Shown: positions 16,209 to 25,608, counted from the stretch's first letter. The stretch is DNA of 64,000 bases from Martinezella rhizogenes (GCA_013322215.1 JAAMEZ010000058.1:558001-622000), one strand, 5' to 3'. Numbers and translations: made by a program. The notes: generated by a model from the sequence alone, not told the origin.

Positions 16209-16724
16209 ATGCTCAGACATTTCAGAATGCTTGCCGACTACAATCACTGGGCCAACGCTCAGGTCTATAATGCCGCGGCGGATCTCAGCGACGCGGAATT
16301 TCACGAGGATCGCGGCGCCTTCTTCGGTTCGCTCCATGGAACGCTGAACCATCTGGTGGTGACGGATCGGCTGTGGATGCACCGATTCAACGGCACGGGC
16401 GAGGCTCCAGCCGCGCTGGGCGTCGTTCTGCACGACGATCTCGCAGGGCTTCGCATGGCCCGCGAGGCCGAGGATCGGCGCATCATGGATTGGATCGAGA
16501 CGCTCGATGACGCGGCCCTTGCCGCCGACGTCACCTACGCGTCCGTTCTCCGGCCAGGTGCGATCACCCACCCTCTGCATCTGGCGGTCACGCATATGTT
16601 CAACCATCACACTCATCACCGCGGCCAATGCCACATGATACTGACGTCGATGGGCAAGCCGTCTCTGGTGCTCGATCTCCTGCATTTTCTGCGCGGAGAA
16701 GGGCAGCACTGGATGTCAACATGA
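16209..16724 (+). CDS. DinB-family four-helix protein
   Basis: A 171-residue protein of the DinB/YfiT-like four-helix bundle family, metal-binding proteins often linked to thiol transfer or damage response. Metal-ligand candidates are the His in LHGTLNHL and the cluster MFNHHTHHRGQ near the C-terminus, typical of this group. The ATG at 16209 follows ATGGAGGAGACGCAT with a strong ribosome binding site; an alternative in-frame ATG lies at 16194. The frame is open far upstream (to 15666), but that part is antisense to ndk. Function in this organism is unknown. Confidence 0.88.
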   Translation: MLRHFRMLADYNHWANAQVYNAAADLSDAEFHEDRGAFFGSLHGTLNHLVVTDRLWMHRFNGTGEAPAALGVVLHDDLAGLRMAREAEDRRIMDWIETLDDAALAADVTYASVLRPGAITHPLHLAVTHMFNHHTHHRGQCHMILTSMGKPSLVLDLLHFLRGEGQHWMST

Positions 16725-16874
16725 AGCCTACCGATATTGATCGGCTTCGCTCAAGCGTTGAGCGCATGCCTCATTTTGTTGCGCAAGCACGCGCATAGAC
16801 CGTTTTGTTCATGTTCCCTTAACCTGCCAGCCTGCAGATTGATAAGATATATCAGCTCACGGTCAGAAGCAGGC

Positions 16875-17360
16875 ATGAAGAACTCGCAGACAAGCGTTTC
16901 GGCATATTCCATCGATGACGATGAAACGGAAACCGAGCTTGAGGTCATCGGTCGCTTCATGACGCGACTGAAGATCAAGAACCTGCCGCGCAACTATCAA
17001 CTATTTTACGAAGCACTCTACGGCGAAGACCGCTGTCTTGCCGAAGAGATCGAGGCGCTCGGTCCCCTTCCCTCGCAGAGCGGGCTCGATGAGATCGGGC
17101 TGAAGCATCGCCTGGTCAGCCACTGCGGCCTGGTGGCGCGCAAATCGGAAAGCGATGCGGCCGAAATGCTGCGGGAAGTGGCAGATCAGCTCGCCAAGGG
17201 GCTGAAGAAGAAGCAGCGATTTAGCCGTGAGACCGAAACGGTAGCCAATGCCAATTCCGCCCTCGACAGCCTCAATGCCTCGCTCAGCAACCTCATGCTC
17301 TATGAAACGGAGCTGACCGAGCGGCTGCGCAACTGCGCCAACCTCTCGAAGTCCTCGTAA
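16875..17360 (+). CDS. Conserved 161-aa protein of unknown function
   Basis: A 161-residue soluble, mostly helical protein. After an acidic N-terminus (SIDDDETETELEVIG) comes GRFMTRLKIKNLPRNYQLFY, then a charged helical region and a C-terminal segment of likely coiled coil (ETVANANSALDSLNASLSNL). From memory, the NLPRNYQLFYEAL part resembles N-terminal regions of rhizobial diguanylate cyclases, but no GGDEF domain is present. It could be a stand-alone version of that sensory region or a remnant. The ATG at 16875 follows GAAGCAGG; upstream in-frame codons are weak. It lies alone between the DinB-like gene and the ABC-F gene. Confidence 0.75.
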   Translation: MKNSQTSVSAYSIDDDETETELEVIGRFMTRLKIKNLPRNYQLFYEALYGEDRCLAEEIEALGPLPSQSGLDEIGLKHRLVSHCGLVARKSESDAAEMLREVADQLAKGLKKKQRFSRETETVANANSALDSLNASLSNLMLYETELTERLRNCANLSKSS

Positions 17361-17424
17361 AGCGCGGACGCCTAAGCGCCCTCGCACTCTTGCCTTCGGC
17401 GCCGAGTTCGGCCAAAACCGCGCC

Positions 17425-19314
17425 ATGATTTCGATTTCAGACCTCTCCGCCCGCATTGCCGGCCGCCTTCTCATCGACCATGCCAACGTGACGCTTCCGG
17501 CGGGCACGAAGGCCGGCCTCGTCGGCAAGAACGGCGCCGGCAAATCGACGCTGTTCCGGATCATCACCGGCGATTTTGCCGCCGAGAGCGGCTCGGTCTC
17601 GATCCCGCGCAATGCCCGCATCGGCCAGGTCGCGCAGGAAGCGCCCGGCACCGAGGAGCCGCTGATCGATATCGTCCTGGCAGCAGACAAGGAACGCTCC
17701 GCACTGCTTGTGGAAGCCGAGACCGCGACTGATCCGCATCGCATCGCCGATATCCAGACGCGTCTAGCCGATATCGACGCACATTCAGCCGAAGCGCGTG
17801 CCGCCAGCATCCTTGCCGGCCTCGGCTTCGACCACGAGGCGCAGAAGCGCCCGGCCTCCTCCTTCTCCGGCGGCTGGCGCATGCGCGTTGCGCTTGCGGC
17901 GGTGCTGTTTTCCGAGCCGGATCTGCTGCTGCTCGACGAACCGACGAACTATCTCGACCTCGAAGGCACCTTGTGGCTGGAGGATTACATCCGCCGCTAC
18001 CCGCACACGGTCATTATCATCTCGCACGACCGCGATCTTTTGAATACGGCGGTCAATTCCATTGTGCATCTCGACCAGAAGAAGCTCACCTTCTATCGCG
18101 GCTCCTACGATCAGTTCGAGCGGCAGAAGGCCGAAGCCGACGAGCTGCAGATGAAGGCGAAAGCGAAGAACGATGCAGCGCGCAAGCACCTGCAAAGCTT
18201 TATCGACCGCTTCAAGGCCAAGGCCTCGAAAGCCCGGCAGGCGCAGTCGCGCATCAAGGCTCTGGAGCGCATGGGCACGGTCGCGGCCGTCATCGAAGAC
18301 CATGTCATGGGCTTCAGCTTTCCCGAGCCCGAAAAGCAGCCCGCCTCGCCCATCATCGCGATCAGCGGCGGCGCCGTCGGCTACGAGCCAGGCAAACCGA
18401 TCCTCAAACGCCTCAATCTGCGCATCGATGCCGATGACCGCATTGCCCTGCTCGGCTCGAACGGCAACGGCAAATCGACCTTCGCGAAATTCATCTCCGG
18501 CCGGCTCGGCGCCGAGAGCGGCGATGTCAGGCTGGCGCCGAACCTGAAGATCGGCTTCTTCGCTCAGCACCAGCTCGACGATCTCATTCCGAACCAGACG
18601 GCCGTCGAACATGTGCGCCGCCGCATGCCCGAAACGCCGGAAGCCAAGGTGCGCGCCCGCGTCGCGCAGATGGGTCTGGCGACGGAAAAGATGGACACGC
18701 AGGTCAAGGATCTCTCCGGCGGCGAAAAGGCGCGGCTGCTGATGGGCCTTGCCGCCTTCGACGCGCCGAACCTTCTGATCCTCGACGAACCGACCAACCA
18801 TCTCGATATCGACAGCCGCAATGCGCTGATCCAGGCGCTGAACGATTATTCCGGCGCCGTCATCCTCATCTCGCACGATCGCCATCTGATCGAGGCCACA
18901 GTCGACCGGCTCTGGCTGGTGCGCGATGGCACCGTCTCCACCTTCGACGGCGATCTCGAAGAATACCGCAGCCTCGTCGTCGCCAGCCCAAAGACCAAGG
19001 ACGGCAAGGCGGCGGCAAACGGTGGTGACGATTCCGTTTCGAAGGCCGACCAGCGTAAGCTCAATGCCGATCGACGCGCTTCTCTCGCGCCACTCAAGAA
19101 GAAGATCAACGAAATCGAATCCTTGACCGGCAAGCTTGAGAAACTGATTCAGGCGCTTGATGCAGAACTTGCGGATCCCGCCCTCTACGAAAAGGCGCCG
19201 GCAAAGGCGGCGGAAAAGGCAAAGCAGCGTGCGGATGCCGCCGAGAAGCTTGCGACCGCCGAGGAGCAGTGGCTCGAACTGTCATCGGAATATGAAAGCG
19301 GCATGGCCGGCTGA
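17425..19314 (+). CDS. ABC-F family ATPase
   Basis: A 629-residue protein with two ATP-binding cassettes and no membrane segments, typical of ABC-F translation factors that act at the ribosomal E site. Cassette 1 shows Walker A GLVGKNGAGKST, signature SSFSGGWRMR and Walker B LLLLDEPTNYLD. Cassette 2 shows ALLGSNGNGKST, DLSGGEKAR and LLILDEPTNHLD. A charged linker with helical repeats lies between them, and the C-terminus is a coiled coil rich in Lys and Ala (KAPAKAAEKAKQRADAAEK). Overall it is nearest to the YheS/Uup branch. No convincing ribosome binding site precedes the ATG. Its exact role, ribosome rescue or antibiotic protection, is not decided by sequence. Confidence 0.93.
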   Translation: MISISDLSARIAGRLLIDHANVTLPAGTKAGLVGKNGAGKSTLFRIITGDFAAESGSVSIPRNARIGQVAQEAPGTEEPLIDIVLAADKERSALLVEAETATDPHRIADIQTRLADIDAHSAEARAASILAGLGFDHEAQKRPASSFSGGWRMRVALAAVLFSEPDLLLLDEPTNYLDLEGTLWLEDYIRRYPHTVIIISHDRDLLNTAVNSIVHLDQKKLTFYRGSYDQFERQKAEADELQMKAKAKNDAARKHLQSFIDRFKAKASKARQAQSRIKALERMGTVAAVIEDHVMGFSFPEPEKQPASPIIAISGGAVGYEPGKPILKRLNLRIDADDRIALLGSNGNGKSTFAKFISGRLGAESGDVRLAPNLKIGFFAQHQLDDLIPNQTAVEHVRRRMPETPEAKVRARVAQMGLATEKMDTQVKDLSGGEKARLLMGLAAFDAPNLLILDEPTNHLDIDSRNALIQALNDYSGAVILISHDRHLIEATVDRLWLVRDGTVSTFDGDLEEYRSLVVASPKTKDGKAAANGGDDSVSKADQRKLNADRRASLAPLKKKINEIESLTGKLEKLIQALDAELADPALYEKAPAKAAEKAKQRADAAEKLATAEEQWLELSSEYESGMAG

Positions 19315-19382
19315 AACCTGACGGCTCGTTAAGGAATTCGCCGCCGATCCTAACCGATCATTAACCATAACTGCAGAAAATG

Positions 19383-19413
19383 CGCTCAACTTTCATAGAC
19401 ATATTGTTGAGCG
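19383..19413 (+). promoter_or_regulatory. Inverted repeat abutting the deacetylase start
   Basis: CGCTCAAC and GTTGAGCG form a perfect 8-bp inverted repeat with a 15-base loop. The distal arm ends 6 bases before the ATG at 19420 and covers the only place a ribosome binding site could be. It may be an RNA hairpin that limits translation, or an operator. Confidence 0.45.
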
Positions 19414-19419
19414 ATTCTG

Positions 19420-20313
19420 ATGAACTACCGTGTTTTGCTGGCTGGCCTTGCCGTGTCCCTGGCTCTCGGAGGATGCGCCACGAAACCGACCAATGACGCA
19501 TCGCTCAAGACCGGCTATGCCGCCGAAGAGCCGCGTCACAAGCCACTGAAGGCCAACGACCCCGTCGAGATGGAGCCGAAGAAGTGGCTCGTCGCCGATC
19601 TGGAAACCCGCGACGACCTGGCGGGCATGAACGGCCCGCACAATCTCGCCGGCCGGACGCTGGAAGTCGCCTCGCTCAAGGACATCCGGCTCGCCGACAA
19701 GGAAGTCATCCTCACTTTCGACGACGGCCCTGCCCCGGGCAAGACGGAACGCATTCTCGCCACGCTCGACAAGTTCGGCGTCAAGGCCGCCTTCATGATG
19801 GTCGGCGAAATGGCACAGGCTCATCCGGCGACGGCGCGCGAAGTTCTCGCCCATGGCGATGCGATCGGCAGCCATACCTTCCGCCATCCCGATCTCGACA
19901 AGATGACCTTCGATGCGGCGATGACCGAGATCGCCCGCGGCAAGGATGCCGTCACCAAGGCGATCGGCACGGATGTTCCCTTCTTCCGCTTCCCCTATCT
20001 TGCCGACTCCAAACGCCTGCGCGCGGCCATCGCCTCCCGCGACATGATCGTCATGGATGTCGATATCGACAGCAAGGATTACTTCACTTCGACGCCCGCC
20101 TCGGTGGTCGATCGCACCATGAAACAGCTCCATCAGCGCGGCCGCGGCATCGTTCTGATGCACGACATCCACCAGCGCACGGTCAGGATGCTGCCCACTC
20201 TTCTGAGCCGCCTGGAGAAAGAGGGCTACAAGGTCGTCACGCTGAAATACAAGCGCGAGTCCGCTCCGGCGACCAATCTGGTCGCACAGGCCGATACCAA
20301 AATGGTGCGCTGA
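19420..20313 (+). CDS. Lipoprotein polysaccharide deacetylase (NodB-like)
   Basis: A 297-residue deacetylase of the NodB/carbohydrate esterase 4 group. A lipoprotein signal ends LALGGC, with Cys at residue 19. The NodB domain follows after about 80 residues of linker: TFDDGPAPG holds the catalytic base and metal Asp, SHTFRHPDL holds the two metal His, FRFPYLADS is the next conserved block, and LMHDIH near the end supplies the last catalytic His. The enzyme probably removes N-acetyl groups from peptidoglycan or an exopolysaccharide at the envelope. It is a single gene with its own terminator; an inverted repeat abuts its start codon. Confidence 0.88.
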   Translation: MNYRVLLAGLAVSLALGGCATKPTNDASLKTGYAAEEPRHKPLKANDPVEMEPKKWLVADLETRDDLAGMNGPHNLAGRTLEVASLKDIRLADKEVILTFDDGPAPGKTERILATLDKFGVKAAFMMVGEMAQAHPATAREVLAHGDAIGSHTFRHPDLDKMTFDAAMTEIARGKDAVTKAIGTDVPFFRFPYLADSKRLRAAIASRDMIVMDVDIDSKDYFTSTPASVVDRTMKQLHQRGRGIVLMHDIHQRTVRMLPTLLSRLEKEGYKVVTLKYKRESAPATNLVAQADTKMVR

Positions 20314-20341
20314 GGCGGTCAATACCGAAAAATCCATGGAC

Positions 20342-20381
20342 AATAAGGGCGCGGATGCACGGTTGCTTCCGCGCCCTTATT
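20342..20381 (+). terminator. Intrinsic terminator after the deacetylase
   Basis: A 14-bp perfect stem AATAAGGGCGCGGA with TCCGCGCCCTTATT, loop of 12 bases, followed by TTT. Ends the deacetylase transcript before the S9 peptidase gene. Confidence 0.85.
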
Positions 20382-20430
20382 TTGGTTTGCTGATGCCTCA
20401 TCACCATCAGCAATAGAATCCGGAGCCGCT

Positions 20431-22491
20431 ATGCACCTCCACCTTGAACGCGACGACGATCCGCAAACCCTGCAATTCGTCGCCAAAATGGATGCGGACT
20501 CCGAGCGGCTGCTGAAGACGCCGGAATTCGAGGCGGATCGCATCGCGATAAAGGAAATGATCGAGCGCGAGGACCGGTTGATCACCACTACCCGGCGCGG
20601 CAACTGGCTGTTCGATTTTCATCGCAGTGCCGATCATCCGCTCGGCCGATGGTATCGGCTGCCAGCGGATCTAGCACCCCTGCCCGATGCGCCGTGGGAA
20701 CCGATCTTCGATCTCGATGCCTTCTGTGCCCAGGAAGACAGGAAATGGCTCTGGCGCGGCGCGATCACCTGCCCCTGGGAGCCGACGCGGGTGCTGCTTT
20801 GCCTTTCCGACGGCGGCTCCGATCCCAGCCGGCTATTGGAATTCGACTGTGAGACGAAAGGCATCGTCCAGGGCGGCTTCGATACGCCGGCGGTTCGCAG
20901 CCATGCGACCTGGCTCAGCCGCGACGAAATCGCCTATTTCGGCTCGATCGACCGCGAATCCGCGACGCGGTCCGGTTGGCCGCGCGTCGGCCGTCGCCTG
21001 AAACGCGGTCAATCACCGGCGGATGCTCCCGTCCTCTATGCCGCCGAAGACAGCGACATCTATGGCTCCTGTTCGATCTTCGACCCACAGCTTGCCGGTC
21101 TTGCAGCGGAAGGTGAGGCCCGGCCGATCCGGATCTTCAGCGCGGGTCATGAAATCGGCAGCGCCAGTCACTTCATCGAGGATCGGGACGGTTCGCTGCG
21201 ACAGATCGATTTGCCTGATGATATCGAATTCGGATTCAACCATTCCCATCTCGTCTGGCTTGCCAAGACCGACGAACGCATCCCCGCCGGCAGCCTGGCC
21301 TTGCAGCCCCTGCCGCGAGAGCCGGGGACAGCTGGCGCCGATGCGAGACGCATCCTGTTTTCGCCCAATGAGCGGCAATCGGTTTCGCAATTCCTGCTGA
21401 TGCGCGAATGGTGCGTCTTCATCGTGTCGGACAACATGCGGCCACATCTCTTCGTCCTTGATCTGGCCAAGGCCGATGCCGAAATCCGCGAAATCGCGCT
21501 GCCTGAGGATGTTCAGACGGCGTCGGTCGCACCGCTCTATTCCGATCTGCATCTCGGCGACGACACGCTCCAGGTCTATGGCGCCGGCTTTCTGCAGCCA
21601 CCCTCCTCCTACCAGCTGGATCTTAGCGATCGCCGGACATCCCTTGAACTCAAGCACATTGCCAGTTCGCCGACCTACTTCGACAGCGAAGGCATGACCT
21701 CCATCCTGCTGGAAGCCATCTCCGAGGACGGTACGAAGGTGCCCTATCATGTCGTCCTGCCGAAAGCCTGGACCAAGGGTGAACTGCCTGTCCTGATGTA
21801 TGGTTACGGTGGCTTCGACGTCGCGCTCGGCCCCTATTATTCCGGCATCATCGGCCGCTGGCTCGAACAGGGCAACGCCTATGTGATGGCCTATATTCGC
21901 GGTGGCGGCGAGTTCGGACCGAACTGGCACCGCAGCGCCAAGAACCACGGCCGTCACAGGGCTTTTGCGGACTTTGCCGCCGTCGCCCGCGATCTGGTCG
22001 CACGCGGCTACACCAAACCATCCCGCATCGCCGGCAACGGCGGCAGCAATGGCGGTTTGCTGACCGGCGTCATGACGACGCGCTACCCGCAGGATTTCGG
22101 CGCGATCTGGTGCCAGGTCCCGGTGCTGGACATGACCCGCTTCCATGTCTTCCCGGCCGGGAAAGCCTGGATCGACGAATATGGCGATCCCGATGATCCG
22201 GCCGACCTTGAATATCTGCAGTCCTATTCACCCCTGCACAATGTCAAGGCCGCCTCCGAGATCACCTATCCGTCGATCTACATCGAAAGCTCGAGCAATG
22301 ACGACCGGGTCCACCCCTCGCATGCCCGGCGTTTTGCCGCTCAATTGGAAGAACTCGGCCATCATCCGCTGTTCCACGAATTCGGCTCGGGTGGCCATGG
22401 CGGTGACGGCGCGTCCACGGAACGCGCGACGCGTACAGCGCTTGGCTACAGTTTCCTGCGGGAAACGATCGTGAAAGGCAAAAACCTCTAG
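20431..22491 (+). CDS. S9-family prolyl oligopeptidase-like serine peptidase
   Basis: A 686-residue peptidase with an N-terminal beta-propeller and a C-terminal alpha/beta hydrolase domain, as in prolyl oligopeptidases. The nucleophile is Ser539 in GNGGSNGG, the His is residue 656 in GSGGHGG, and the acid is an Asp in SSNDDRVHP. YIRGGGEFG before the nucleophile is family-typical. No signal peptide is seen, so it is probably cytoplasmic and degrades short peptides. The ATG follows ATCCGGAGCCGCT with a good ribosome binding site. It stands between two terminator-like hairpins. Confidence 0.92.
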   Translation: MHLHLERDDDPQTLQFVAKMDADSERLLKTPEFEADRIAIKEMIEREDRLITTTRRGNWLFDFHRSADHPLGRWYRLPADLAPLPDAPWEPIFDLDAFCAQEDRKWLWRGAITCPWEPTRVLLCLSDGGSDPSRLLEFDCETKGIVQGGFDTPAVRSHATWLSRDEIAYFGSIDRESATRSGWPRVGRRLKRGQSPADAPVLYAAEDSDIYGSCSIFDPQLAGLAAEGEARPIRIFSAGHEIGSASHFIEDRDGSLRQIDLPDDIEFGFNHSHLVWLAKTDERIPAGSLALQPLPREPGTAGADARRILFSPNERQSVSQFLLMREWCVFIVSDNMRPHLFVLDLAKADAEIREIALPEDVQTASVAPLYSDLHLGDDTLQVYGAGFLQPPSSYQLDLSDRRTSLELKHIASSPTYFDSEGMTSILLEAISEDGTKVPYHVVLPKAWTKGELPVLMYGYGGFDVALGPYYSGIIGRWLEQGNAYVMAYIRGGGEFGPNWHRSAKNHGRHRAFADFAAVARDLVARGYTKPSRIAGNGGSNGGLLTGVMTTRYPQDFGAIWCQVPVLDMTRFHVFPAGKAWIDEYGDPDDPADLEYLQSYSPLHNVKAASEITYPSIYIESSSNDDRVHPSHARRFAAQLEELGHHPLFHEFGSGGHGGDGASTERATRTALGYSFLRETIVKGKNL

Positions 22492-22591
22492 GCCCACCTT
22501 CCGGTTCCGAGCAAAAATCAATGGTTGCACTCGCTTGCGATACGCTTGAAACGCGTCGAGGGGCATGGTTAGCTGCAGCCGTGATCACGAA

Positions 22592-22613
22592 GAGCGGGCG
22601 AGCCCGCCCGCTC
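22592..22613 (+). terminator. GC-rich hairpin upstream of the TRAP binding-protein gene
   Basis: GAGCGGGC and GCCCGCTC form a perfect 8-bp stem with a 6-base loop. It ends 5 bases before the GGGGGGAG ribosome binding site of the next gene. It lacks a T tract, so it may be a weak terminator for the S9 gene or a 5' stabilising hairpin of the TRAP gene. Confidence 0.4.
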
Positions 22614-22633
22614 GTATCCGGGGGGAGTAATAG

Positions 22634-23743
22634 ATGGATCGTCGTTCATTTCTGCGGAAAGCAGGCGTCGCCGGCGCCGGCTCGGTTGCGGCTGCTGCAA
22701 CCCTTGCCGCTCCGGCTATTGCGCAGAGCAATCCGAAGATCAACTGGCGCCTGACATCGTCGTTTCCGAAGTCGCTCGATACGATCTATGGCGGCGGCGA
22801 AGTGTTGTCGAAATACGTGTCGGAAGCCACCGACGGCAATTTCAACATTCAGGTCTTTGCGGCCGGCGAAATCGTGCCGGGCCTGCAGGCGGCTGACGCA
22901 ACTTCGGCTGGAACGGTCGAGGCCTGCCATTCGGTCGCCTATTATTATTGGGGCAAGGATCCGGTCTGGGCCCTGGGTGCTGCCGTTCCTTTCGCGCTCA
23001 ACGCTCGCGGCATGAATGCCTGGCAATATCACGGCGGCGGCATCGACATGTTCAACGAATTCCTGGCGACGCAGGGGCTGATCGGCTTCCCGGCCGGTAA
23101 TACCGGCGTGCAGATGGGCGGCTGGTTCCGCAAGGAAATCAACACGGTTGCCGATCTCAAGGGCCTGAAGATGCGCATCGGCGGCTTTGCCGGCAAGGTG
23201 GTCGAACGCCTCGGCGTCGTGCCGCAGCAGATCGCGGGTGGCGATATCTATCCGGCGCTCGAGAAAGGCACGATCGATGCGGCCGAATGGGTCGGTCCCT
23301 ATGACGACGAGAAGCTCGGCTTCTACAAGGTTGCGCCCTACTATTACTATCCCGGCTGGTGGGAAGGCGGCCCGACGGTGCATGTCATGTTCAACAAGGC
23401 GGCCTATGACGGCCTGCCGAAGGCCTACCAATCGCTGCTGCGCACGGCCGCCCAGGCGACGGACGCCAACATGCTGCAGAAATACGATTACCTGAACCCG
23501 GCCGCCATCAAACGGGTCGTGGCCGAAGGTGCGAAGCTCAGGCCCTTTAGCACCGAGATCATGAATGCCTGCTTCGACAAGGCCAACGAGGTCTATGCCG
23601 AGATGGAAGCCAACAACCCGACCTTCAAGAAGATCTGGGAATCGATCAAAGGCTTCCGTGGCCAGCACTACCTCTATACCCAGGTCGCCGAATACAGCTA
23701 CGACGTCTACATGATGACGCTGCAGCGCTCAGGAAAGATCTGA
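22634..23743 (+). CDS. TRAP transporter substrate-binding protein, TakP-like
   Basis: A 369-residue periplasmic binding protein of the DctP/TakP group. Residues 1-30 are a twin-arginine signal (RRSFLRK, ending AIA), so it is exported folded. The segments GVQMGGWFRKEI, LKMRIGGFAGKVVERLG and AAEWVGPYDDEKLGF are typical of TRAP receptors annotated as binding 2-oxo acids or related carboxylates. The membrane partners are encoded on the opposite strand just downstream (23839-26183). A strong bidirectional terminator separates them. A GGGGGGAG ribosome binding site gives good initiation. The ligand is inferred from family only. Confidence 0.9.
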   Translation: MDRRSFLRKAGVAGAGSVAAAATLAAPAIAQSNPKINWRLTSSFPKSLDTIYGGGEVLSKYVSEATDGNFNIQVFAAGEIVPGLQAADATSAGTVEACHSVAYYYWGKDPVWALGAAVPFALNARGMNAWQYHGGGIDMFNEFLATQGLIGFPAGNTGVQMGGWFRKEINTVADLKGLKMRIGGFAGKVVERLGVVPQQIAGGDIYPALEKGTIDAAEWVGPYDDEKLGFYKVAPYYYYPGWWEGGPTVHVMFNKAAYDGLPKAYQSLLRTAAQATDANMLQKYDYLNPAAIKRVVAEGAKLRPFSTEIMNACFDKANEVYAEMEANNPTFKKIWESIKGFRGQHYLYTQVAEYSYDVYMMTLQRSGKI

Positions 23744-23764
23744 TCGGCCAGCATATCGGAAAGA

Positions 23765-23795
23765 AAAAACCCCGGAGCGGTGCTCCGGGGTTTTT
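23765..23795. terminator. Bidirectional terminator inside the TRAP locus
   Basis: A 14-bp perfect stem AAAAACCCCGGAGC with GCTCCGGGGTTTTT and a GGT loop. It lies between the convergent binding-protein gene and the large permease gene and can stop transcription from both sides. Confidence 0.92.
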
Positions 23796-23838
23796 CGTTG
23801 TGTCCGATCGAAAAGCTGGCCGATGCAGACCGCGCGTA

Positions 23839-25608
23839 TCAATTGAACGACGGAGGCTGGCTGAGATCGTTGGCCGGTGGTTTCGGCTGATCGCTGCCGC
23901 CCTGTCCGGCCGGCTTGTCGTCCAGCGGGCTTCCCCCGGGAAGCTGCAGGCCCGGCAGGCCGAGGCCGCCGCCATTGTCCTGACCGGGCGCGCCGAAACC
24001 GGGAACCTCGATCTTGATCGTGTTGGGATCGACGCCCGCACCCTCTCCCTTGTAGTGCATGACCATCTGCGGGAACATGATCGTCAGCGCCACCATCAAG
24101 ACCTGAATGCCGACGAAAGGCACCGAGCCCCAATAGATCTGCCCGGTTGTGACAGGCGCGATCTGCTTGCCTGTCACCTTGTCGAGATAGGGCACGCGTG
24201 CCGCCACCGAGCGGAGATAGAACAGCGCGAAACCGAAAGGCGGGTGCATGAAGCTCGTCTGCATATTGACGCCGAGCAGCACGCCGAACCAGATGAGGTC
24301 GATGCCGAGCTTGTCGGCCGCGGGTGCAAGCAACGGCACGATGATGAAGGCAAGCTCGAAGAAATCGAGGAAGAAGGCCAGGAAGAAGACGAGCGCGTTG
24401 ACAGCGATCAGGAAGCCGACTTCGCCTCCGGGCAGCGACACCAGCAGATGCTCGACCCAGACATGGCCGTTGACGCCATAGAAGGTCAGCGAAAAGACGC
24501 GCGAGCCGATCAGGATGAACAGCACGAAGGCCGAAAGCCGCGTAGTGGACCTCAATGCCGAGCGGATGACCTCCATGTTCAGCCTGCCTTTGGCGGCCGC
24601 CATTATGAGCGCGCCCACCGCGCCCATCGCGCCGCCCTCGGTCGGCGTCGCAATGCCGAGGAAGATCGTGCCGAGCACGAGGAAGATCAGTGCCAGCGGC
24701 GGAATGAGGACGATGATGACCTCCTGTGCCAGCCGGGACATGACGTTGAGCTTCATCCCCTTGTCGAGCACGGCAATCGCGTAGATGAAGGCGACGCCGA
24801 CGGTTGCGCCGAGAATGTCGGCGTTTTCGCCATAGGTGGGCGTCAGATAGACGTGTGCGGCATAGGCCACGCCAGCGCAGATCAACAGGGCGACGAGCAA
24901 AGAGGTAACGCCGGAGCCGAGCGAGCGGGCCTCCTTCGGCAATGCCGGCATGGAGTTCGGTTTCACGATCGACATGATCAATACATAGAGCATGTAGAGA
25001 CCCGTCAGCACGAGGCCGGGAATGAGCGCGCCGGCATACATGTCGCCGACCGAACGGCCGAGCTGGTCAGCCAGCACGATCAGGACCAGCGACGGCGGAA
25101 TGATCTGCGCCAGCGTGCCGGAAGCGGCGATGACGCCGGAGGCAACGCGCCGGTCATAGCCATAACGCAGCATGATCGGCAGCGAGATCAGCCCCATGGC
25201 AATGACCGAGGCCGCGACGACGCCGGTGGTGGCGGCTAGCAGCGCCCCGACGAAAATCACCGCATAGGCGAGACCGCCGCGGATCGGCCCGAACAGCTGG
25301 CCGATCGTGTCGAGCAGATCTTCGGCCATGCCGGATCGCTCCAGCACGATACCCATGAAGGTGAAGAACGGGATCGCCAGCAGCGTATCGTTCGACATCA
25401 CGCCCCAGAACCGATCCGGCAGCGCGTTGAGAAGCGGCCAGGAGAGGTTGATGGTGCCGCCCGAATAGGGCGCGAGCTCGACGCCGATCCAGAAGAACAG
25501 CAGCCCGTTCGCCGCAAGCGCGAAGGCGACGGGATAGCCTATGAGCAAGAAAATGATCAGCGAGGCGAACATGATCGGCGCCATGTTCACGGCGATGAAT
25601 TCGAGCAT
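23839..25608 (-). CDS. TRAP transporter large permease (DctM-like)
   Basis: A 589-residue inner membrane protein with about twelve or more hydrophobic segments, the DctM/TakM subunit that forms the ion-driven substrate path. Typical parts are FFTFMGIVLERSGMAEDLLD near residue 85 and IATPTEGGAMGAVGAL in the middle. The last 70 or so residues (from about 520) are a soluble Gly/Pro-rich tail, for example GLGLPGLQLPGGSPLDDKP, not needed for transport in the core family. Its ATG shares one base with the stop of the small permease gene (TGATG), so the two are coupled. The binding protein is encoded convergently. Confidence 0.92.
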   Translation of the reverse strand: MLEFIAVNMAPIMFASLIIFLLIGYPVAFALAANGLLFFWIGVELAPYSGGTINLSWPLLNALPDRFWGVMSNDTLLAIPFFTFMGIVLERSGMAEDLLDTIGQLFGPIRGGLAYAVIFVGALLAATTGVVAASVIAMGLISLPIMLRYGYDRRVASGVIAASGTLAQIIPPSLVLIVLADQLGRSVGDMYAGALIPGLVLTGLYMLYVLIMSIVKPNSMPALPKEARSLGSGVTSLLVALLICAGVAYAAHVYLTPTYGENADILGATVGVAFIYAIAVLDKGMKLNVMSRLAQEVIIVLIPPLALIFLVLGTIFLGIATPTEGGAMGAVGALIMAAAKGRLNMEVIRSALRSTTRLSAFVLFILIGSRVFSLTFYGVNGHVWVEHLLVSLPGGEVGFLIAVNALVFFLAFFLDFFELAFIIVPLLAPAADKLGIDLIWFGVLLGVNMQTSFMHPPFGFALFYLRSVAARVPYLDKVTGKQIAPVTTGQIYWGSVPFVGIQVLMVALTIMFPQMVMHYKGEGAGVDPNTIKIEVPGFGAPGQDNGGGLGLPGLQLPGGSPLDDKPAGQGGSDQPKPPANDLSQPPSFN

